NCBI GenBank assembly: GCA_001179505.1
Contig: CDMY01000489.1
Coordinates: 29,103-67,411, forward strand
From: Vitrella brassicaformis
Taxonomy: Eukaryota > Sar > Vitrellaceae
DNA length: 38,309 nucleotides
Direction of reading: 5' to 3'
A program made the position numbers and the translations under genes. Of the stretch, positions 33,036 through 38,309 are shown in pieces. Positions within the stretch are counted from its first letter, which is position 1, and every line of letters begins with the position of its first letter. The notes beneath the pieces are model-generated. The model was not told the origin of the DNA and did not search any database. It saw nothing but the letters and a program-made list of their open reading frames with translations.

Positions 33036-33838
33036 GCCTTCGAAGATGTACCCCAACCCGCAGTAAGGCGGAGGCAATACAAGGCCGCTTACGCCTGCAT
33101 CTGTGGGCGACTATCAATCGGTACGAAACGCCCACTCCATGAGGCAAAGGGATCTTCGCCATCAGCCATCCTCTCCATCTCCTTCTCCTCACAGCATTCT
33201 TCGACACCGGCACAGCAGCAGATGCAGATGCACCAGGTGATGCACGCGGCGGCCGCCAAGGTCGCCGCTCCTAAGGCAGCCAGTGGCAGCACTCAGGTAT
33301 GCAATGAGGCGAATAGCAGACACACGCCTTGGCTTGTGTTGTTGTGTCGTGTTGTGTCGTGTCGTGTCGTGTCGTATGGTGCAGTTGCTCATCAACAGTG
33401 TTCCACCCGGTGCACCTCTACCACATGCCAACTCACAGAAGCCATGCCCATACATCAACTCTCAAGTACGCATGACGGCAATGGCATCACCCACCAACAC
33501 ACACACGAAGCCATTTCTGTGTGTGTGTGTGTGTGCTGATGTGTGTGTCAGGCCGATATACGACGTCACGAGCCAACTGCTGCCAACACGTGCCTTCGCA
33601 TCACGTCGCTGCTCAGGATGGCGCCGACGAGAGACCCGCCCATCGAAGAAGATAGCCTGCGTGGATGTTTGGTTGGCCCGTGTACGTGAGCCCTCTCTGT
33701 CTCTGATGTGTCTGTGTGTGTGTGGTCTGCTTGATATTCATGACACTGTTTCACTTAATTGTGCACTTGTGCGCCTTTGTCAGTTCACGTGAAGCCTGGC
33801 CTGGCACCCTCCCTCCCTTTACGCACACCCGCACATGA
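33036..33838 (+). CDS. Additional plus-strand exons, possibly the 3' part of the OTU gene
   Basis: Exons 33036-33062, 33195-33296, 33385-33465 and 33552-about 33679, with a tail to a stop at 33836-33838, join in phase 0. They read AFEDVPQPA, a Gln/Met/Ala-rich stretch (QQQMQMHQVMHAAAAK), LLINSVPPGAPLPHANSQK and ADIRRHEPTAANTCLRI. If OTU exon 4 is spliced at 32875 (GAG|GTGCCG) to 33036, the frame is kept and the OTU protein gains a low-complexity tail. Both that donor and the AAG acceptor are weak. No domain is recognised. The alternative is a separate small gene with an unseen start. Confidence 0.4.
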
Positions 33839-33897
33839 GCCTTACCCACACGTCCCCCCACATTTCATTTTCATCGTATTCCTTCCTTTCATCATAT

Positions 33898-35017
33898 TCA
33901 CGACGAGTAGCACGCACAGCAGGGCAGGATGCGCAACATGTCGCCCACAGCCGTCCTGAGGGTGCTGCGCGTCCGTACCGAACACGGCGAGACACCCATC
34001 GCCGCTGCACGCAAATCCCTCTCAAAATGGTGGCAACTGAACACACACCAGCCCACCCGCAGCCGAAAGCTCTCGCACTTGGACGTGCGCAGATGCCGTG
34101 TGGCTTACTTGTTGAGGACCATGCTAAACGGGATGCGGCTGTGTCTCACAAGGCACTCACGCAGGCGGGCTGCCGTGCCCAGTGGGCAGAGACGGCGGAA
34201 GAATGTGTGCTTCTCCCGGACTGGGATCCCCCCCAGCACCTCTGTGCCCCACGTGTACACCCGGAACCCATCGGGAGAGCACTAATGCAACGCAAACAAG
34301 AGGTAAGCTGGTGCCGCGCAACGACTGTGTGGGTCTTACGAGGCGGCTCTTGTCGACAAAGAAGACCTCACCCCCTGTGTACACGTGGAGAGGGAATATC
34401 CGTCCATCCATCCGGCCATCACTTGTGGATGCGTGCAAACAGTCTGTCTCCCACCTTTTGACATGTTTGCAAAGTAGCACCCTAGGTGTTCCCCCGCCGA
34501 GTCCCCGAAGGTGATGGACGCAAACATGATCTCATCGGCATACTCCCACAGGTACATGATGTGGTTGAGGAATGAGAACAACCCTGAACGAAGGCAACAG
34601 ACACAAATCAGCCACGGACGACGACTGATCTCCCTTGATGCATGGAGCTTTCTCACCCACTCTCTTTTCTCCCTCGTCACACGAGTCGTCATCTTCGATT
34701 TCCTGCAGAGGCGGCGCACACTCTCTCTGCGGCTTCTCCAATCCATAGCCCACCCCCGGGAATACAGCCGCTGGCTGGACAGGTGGTGGTGGAACGAGAA
34801 GGGGCATCTCTCGTGGGCTCATCGGCACCACAAAGGGAACTACAACGAAGGAGAAAAAGCAGCCCAAACAGTCCCCCCCATGGTTGCACTAGTCTGCGTG
34901 TCCTCTCTTACGTGTGTTTGCAGTGGTCCATAGCGAGGGGCCCATTGCAGGGTGAAGGGGCTGCTCCATGGCGAACGCCTGCTCCATCCCGAAAGGGTAG
35001 GGAGGCTGAGATGCCAT
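33898..35017 (-). CDS. LRAT-like (NlpC/P60-superfamily) protein
   Basis: Six exons, 35017-34912, 34839-34657, 34583-34455, 34374-34340, 34281-34109 and 34036-33898, close exactly to 254 aa. A Pro/Met-rich N-terminus (MASQPPYPFGMEQAFAMEQP) and an acidic stretch (EIEDDDSCDEG) lead to the domain: ADEIMFASITFGDSAGEHLG with His about 129, then GGEVFFVDKSRL, FRVYTWGTEVLGG and IPFSMVLNNCHHFERDLRAA with Cys about 210. The order His first, then the NNCxHF cysteine, is the permuted papain-like arrangement of LRAT, H-REV107 and related acyltransferases or phospholipases, usually acting on lipids at membranes. The exact family is inferred from these motifs only. It is convergent with the OTU-region exons, about 60 bp apart, and divergent from the next gene. 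Confidence 0.6.
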
Positions 35018-35169
35018 GACGGCAAAGGGAACCGAAGGGAGAGCAGTGGGGCCACACCTAGTTCCCCAGTGGGGCCCGATCGCAAATGACCACTGGCCGA
35101 CCGCCGCTGCCCGCGTCCCTTTCCTTTTCCTTCTGCTGGTGCGTGCCTGTCAGTGATCCCAGTGGTGCC
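35018..35169. promoter_or_regulatory. 152-bp divergent spacer
   Basis: Shared upstream region of the LRAT-like gene (-) and the solute-binding-like gene (+). No TATA-like element is seen. The frame of the plus gene stays open back to ATG 35086, so a 28-residue longer N-terminus is possible, but it would bury the signal peptide. Confidence 0.3.
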
Positions 35170-36621
35170 ATGTTCCTACGAAGTCTGATCTCTGCTTTCT
35201 GTTTCATCTTGCTCACATCGCCGCTTCATGCGCATCATCATGACGGCGCGTCCGCCGCACAGCTGACCTCCAGGTCGCTCGTGAGTGCCTTCGATGCAGC
35301 TCTGATGGACACGCTTGACAATGATCCCTCCCTGATCACCAAAGGAGAAAACTCCACACGCATCGCCGCGTGGACATGCAACCCGAGGTGAGCACCACGC
35401 TCATCACGAGAGAGCATTGATTGCATGCGCCAATGTACGCACACCCCTCACGTGTGGTCCTTCTTGATTGGTCGATGCTCCCAGGGGCGACTGGTCTTAC
35501 CCCCCGATGGAAGATCTGTCAGAGGAGGAACGGCTCTTCTGGGTGCTCAAGAACAGGACCCTTCGCGTTGGCGCCCTCGGCCCGTACGACTGGGGCCCTG
35601 ACGGCAACTACACCAAGGTCCCGCCGGAGGGCTTCTGGCCCGACTACCTCGCTGAGATTGTCTCTCGACTGGGGGCATTCTACGGCATGGAAGTGCAGAT
35701 AGAGCGCGTCTTCTTCGCCGATTCAAAGGAGCTGCTGGAGACCCTTGACGACGGTAGGGCAGCCAATGCATGTGGGTGGGTGGACGATGTGCCTGCATCA
35801 TGCGTGTGTGTCGTCATTTTGCAGGCGAGTCCGCACCGCCCGAGAAGCGCATCGACATGACTGAGCCGTACTACATCCTGTCTGCTCTAGATCACACCGA
35901 CAGGCCCCGCCAGGAGCGGTTTCTGACCTCCTGCACCACGCTGGGTACCATCGCCTCCGTGCTGGTCAAGGAAGACTCTCCTCTCTTCAACAGGACGGAG
36001 CTCAGCGTCGCAATGAAGGTAGGCACATCACACCAAGTGGAGGAGGGTCGGCACTTTATACACGCGGTGTGTGTGGTGCAGTCTCGGGGGTCGTGGACGG
36101 TTGGCGTCTTGTCGGCTGGCAACTTTGACGGAGTGCGGCCTGTGCTGCCGCGCAACGCCACGCAGCAGACCTACTCTAACGATGCGGACCTCGTGGCGGG
36201 CGTCATAAACAGCGAGGTCTGCCGGCCGGCACGAAGGCTGTCGTGGCACACACACAGCATTTGCTGCGTTGTGTGTCTGTGTGTGTGTCACAGGTGATCG
36301 CGGCCATCCACACTGGCAAGGTAGAGCCAGAGCTGATGGAGGGCCTTCGTGAGTTCACGACGGGCTTTGTGCAAAGCCAGGCAGCCTTCTTCAGGTGAGC
36401 TGACTGGACACGTGCAAGTGCCGTCCATTTGTGTATTTCTGTGTGCGTCTGTCTGTGGTGCGTGTACGCTGTGCAGGCTGGATCGGCCTGAGGAGTTTTG
36501 CATGGCGCATTACTCGGAGTTCGACCCACGGAGTGCGTCGGCGGCCCATCCACTCGTGTCTGTCGGGCTGTGGCCTTTGGTCATCTCCATGGCTGGCATG
36601 CTGTCGTTGGCCCGCTGCTGA
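35170..36621 (+). CDS. Secreted solute-binding-protein-like (family 3 / ionotropic-receptor ligand-binding fold)
   Basis: Exons: 35170-35387, 35485-35753, 35825-36018, 36082-36216, 36294-36394, 36477-36621; 353 aa with matching phases. It begins with a clear signal peptide (FLRSLISAFCFILLTSPLHA). The core reads TLRVGALGPYDWG, GFWPDYLAEIVSRLGAFYGM and KELLETLDDGE, then a second lobe with RPRQERFLTSC and DADLVAGVIN. This follows the pattern of bacterial type-3 periplasmic binding proteins and the ligand-binding core of ionotropic glutamate receptors, which bind amino acids. No channel segments are present. The C-terminus is hydrophobic (VGLWPLVISMAGMLSLA) with small residues just before it (SASAA), which would suit a GPI anchor. 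It may be a surface sensor or nutrient-binding protein; the ligand is unknown. The fold call is moderate. Confidence 0.6.
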
Positions 36622-37319
36622 TGAAAGCAGGAAGCTTACACGTACCTACATGTGTTGTGCATGTGTGTGAACGCTCTGGTGTGTTTTATTACATACGCGG
36701 TGCTGTCTTTTATCTGAGGCTGCGGCTGCCGAGTTTATTTGTTTGCTTGGATGCTCGCATTGATTGGCTGGGACGAATGGGTGTATGTATGTTGCGGCTT
36801 TTGGTGTGGGCTGCACGCAACTTTTGTGTGAGCGGGTGCCGATGTGCCGTTCGAGCGTCTGACGTGCTCGTCGGGTGTCCGGCCTGTCGGTCGATAACGC
36901 GCGGCTCCTCTGGCATCCCATGGGGAACACGAGGCTATGTGTGGGAGGGGCGGAGTGGTTGATTGATTGATTTGTTTTAGTGCAGTCAGGCCTGTTTAAG
37001 ACTTAGTGAGCTTATGACGTGTGCGGCTGCACACAGCCGCACACACACATTCGTAGAGGCACGTACAGGCCTGCAGGAAGGCAATCTCGAGAGATTTGAG
37101 ATCATGTCTGGACAGCATGCATTTTGAGCAGTATAGACAGACACGAAATGCAACAGACACGACAATCGCAAAAGGCAGGCCCAAACTGCAAGTGAACGTG
37201 AATTCGACAAGACACCAGGGGAAAAGATCGGCGCTCTGCGAGACGCTCTGACCTTCCGCGCACACACGAAAATGCAGCCCCACAAATGCGCCCTCCTCCA
37301 TCGATCGGCTACCTGCGAG
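36622..37319. other. Convergent 3' region
   Basis: About 700 bp between the stops of the solute-binding-like gene (+) and MsrA (-). It contains T-rich stretches, a hairpin (37019-37044) and GATT repeats at 36961-36972. No gene or RNA is supported. Confidence 0.45.
37019..37044. repeat. 11-bp perfect hairpin between convergent genes
   Basis: GTGTGCGGCTG and its complement CAGCCGCACAC flank a 4-nt loop (CACA). It sits about midway between the two convergent stop codons, so it could mark 3' processing or simply be a short inverted repeat. Confidence 0.5.
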
Positions 37320-38165
37320 TCAGTGAGTCTTGTACCCCCACAGCTGGTGATATTTTTCTGCCCGCCAAAAGTCGCCATGCTTCGCACTGACGATCTCGGT
37401 GACAATGGGGCTGCTGTACTCCTTCTGGGCCTCTCCCTTGGCCTCCTCAGCTGTCTTTCGCTGCTCATCCGAATGCACAAAGATGACGGACCGGTACTGT
37501 GAACCTACATCAGGGCCCTGAGAAAGACACACAGAGAGAGAGGTACGGTACGCATGAGTGTGCTGTCCTGTGCTGCGTCCTCTCCGTCCTTTGCCCATGT
37601 ACCTGCTGGTTCTTGGTCGTGGGATCGTGAGCTTTGGTGAAGAAGAACTTGCACAGCTGCGCATAGCTGACTTTGTCAGGGAAGAATTCGATCTGCACCG
37701 TCTCGGCGTGGCCTGTGGTGCCCGTGGAGACCTCCGTGTACGTCGGATTGGCCTTGCTGCCGCCCATGTACCCCACCGACGTGCTCTTCAACTTTGTGCC
37801 GAACTGGTCACGGAAGCTCCTGCAATCCAAAACAAAAGCAGAAGGCGTCCACTACATCATTGCTGCGTGCCGTTGCTTACTGCTCCATGCCCCAGAAGCA
37901 GCCGCCAGCGAAAGACGCATACTCGGACGGCTTGCCTCTATCGGCCCCCTCGACGTAATTTGGCTCGGTGGCGGGTTGGTCGTCGGCTGGCGAGAATGAC
38001 GTCCAGAAAGAGCTGCTCACGCCCCTGCATGAAGGACAGACAGGGCAAACAGTGAACACAGGCAGGAAGAGTGATACTATTGTTCGACTCATGGGGTCCG
38101 ACTTACTTTGCGGCGGTGAATACGAGAGCAGAAATGAAGACGAGCATAGACCAGCGAAACATCAT
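37320..38165 (-). CDS. msrA: Peptide methionine sulfoxide reductase A
   Basis: Exons 38165-38107, 38024-37881, 37819-37603 and 37517-37320 give 205 aa in phase. The N-terminus is a signal peptide (MMFRWSMLVFISALVFTAA), so the enzyme enters the secretory route, perhaps to the plastid. The MsrA core is complete: ASFAGGCFWGME with the catalytic Cys about 62, then SVGYMGGSKANPTY, TGHAETVQIEF, AHDPTT and GPDVGSQYRSVIF. MsrA reduces the S-epimer of methionine sulfoxide in proteins. The C-terminus (EKYHQLWGYKTH) lacks the usual recycling cysteine, so it may use a non-standard reductant; an alternative last exon is not visible. The start could be either of two adjacent ATGs. Confidence 0.92.
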
Positions 38166-38175
38166 CTCCTCTCCG

Positions 38176-38309
38176 CTTCTAGCTCGCAAAGTGCGTAAAC
38201 GCATCTACATCGGCACGACGCAGGACAAGGTGGCGCACGACTTCGACGTGGCCGAGAACGAGCTGGCGATCGTGCGGCAGAACCTCGTGCGGGAGAAGTG
38301 CGAGGTGTG
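38176..38309 (+). CDS. 5' part of an unrecognised plus-strand coding exon (cut by right edge)
   Basis: The frame reads ARKVRKRIYIGTTQDKVAHD, then FDVAENELAIVRQNLVREK, and is still open at 38309. Nearly every codon ends in G or C, which strongly indicates coding on this strand. A possible acceptor (CTTCTAG) lies at about 38185-38191. No ATG is seen in frame, so the start is upstream or unspliced. It lies about 10-30 bp from the MsrA start on the opposite strand. The product is not recognised. Confidence 0.4.

Noticed and set aside
33835-34461. 208-codon plus-strand frame that looks fairly coding-like
   Set aside because: It is antisense to phase-matched exons of the LRAT-like gene, which have splice sites and a recognisable domain; the plus frame has neither.
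1-38309. tRNA, rRNA or other structured RNA genes
   Set aside because: I saw no cloverleaf with A/B boxes and no rRNA signature on either strand; a covariance-model search would be needed to exclude them.

Overview
This is a GC-rich, intron-dense nuclear segment of a eukaryote, most likely an alveolate alga. The lineage call rests on an alveolin-type gene (an alveolate-specific pellicle protein family) together with PAN/IPT/cysteine-rich surface architecture, a very large 1,3-beta-glucan synthase and a leader on a SET methyltransferase that could target a complex plastid. A chromerid such as Vitrella is my best guess; this is inference, not a database match. Introns are mostly 35-150 nt, GT-AG, and filled with (TG)n/(CA)n and (TGTC)n runs. 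I built the gene models by joining conserved reading frames at splice sites whose phases agree; most whole models close to an exact multiple of three.

Layout. Left end (1-4.2 kb): two tandem copies of an adenosine-deaminase-like gene on the minus strand. One runs off the left edge; the other is 5'-truncated and butts against an inverted piece of the neighbouring alveolin gene. The plus-strand alveolin gene (2244-4172) contains its own exon-intron duplication. At 4.5-8.7 kb there is a methylesterase-like pseudogene remnant (-), then a SET-domain lysine methyltransferase (+) followed immediately by further coding exons that may belong to it. At 8.7-17.4 kb there are two minus-strand genes: a GT90/CAP10-like glycosyltransferase, and a 1,437-residue secreted or surface protein combining PKD-like, IPT, beta-propeller, cysteine-rich and two PAN modules. 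The second has an assembly gap in an intron. At 17.9-28.5 kb lies a 33-exon 1,3-beta-glucan synthase (FKS/callose synthase, GT48; about 2,466 aa).

Right part: 28.5-31.0 kb is a microsatellite-rich stretch with no gene I can support. It is followed by closely packed genes in alternating orientation: a small possibly mitochondrial protein (-), an OTU-type cysteine protease (+) with possible extra 3' exons, an LRAT-like NCxHF protein (-), a secreted family-3 solute-binding-like protein (+), a secretory or organellar methionine sulfoxide reductase A (-), and the start of another plus-strand coding exon cut by the window edge.

How the genes relate: there are no operons. Several neighbours are divergent pairs with short shared upstream regions (543, 204 and 152 bp). 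The glucan synthase, the GT90 enzyme and the large PAN/IPT protein could all serve wall or surface construction, but that link is inference from adjacency. The least conventional parts are the ADA/alveolin rearrangement and its apparent dead-enzyme family, the foldback cluster at 11.08-11.30 kb, and the new domain combinations.
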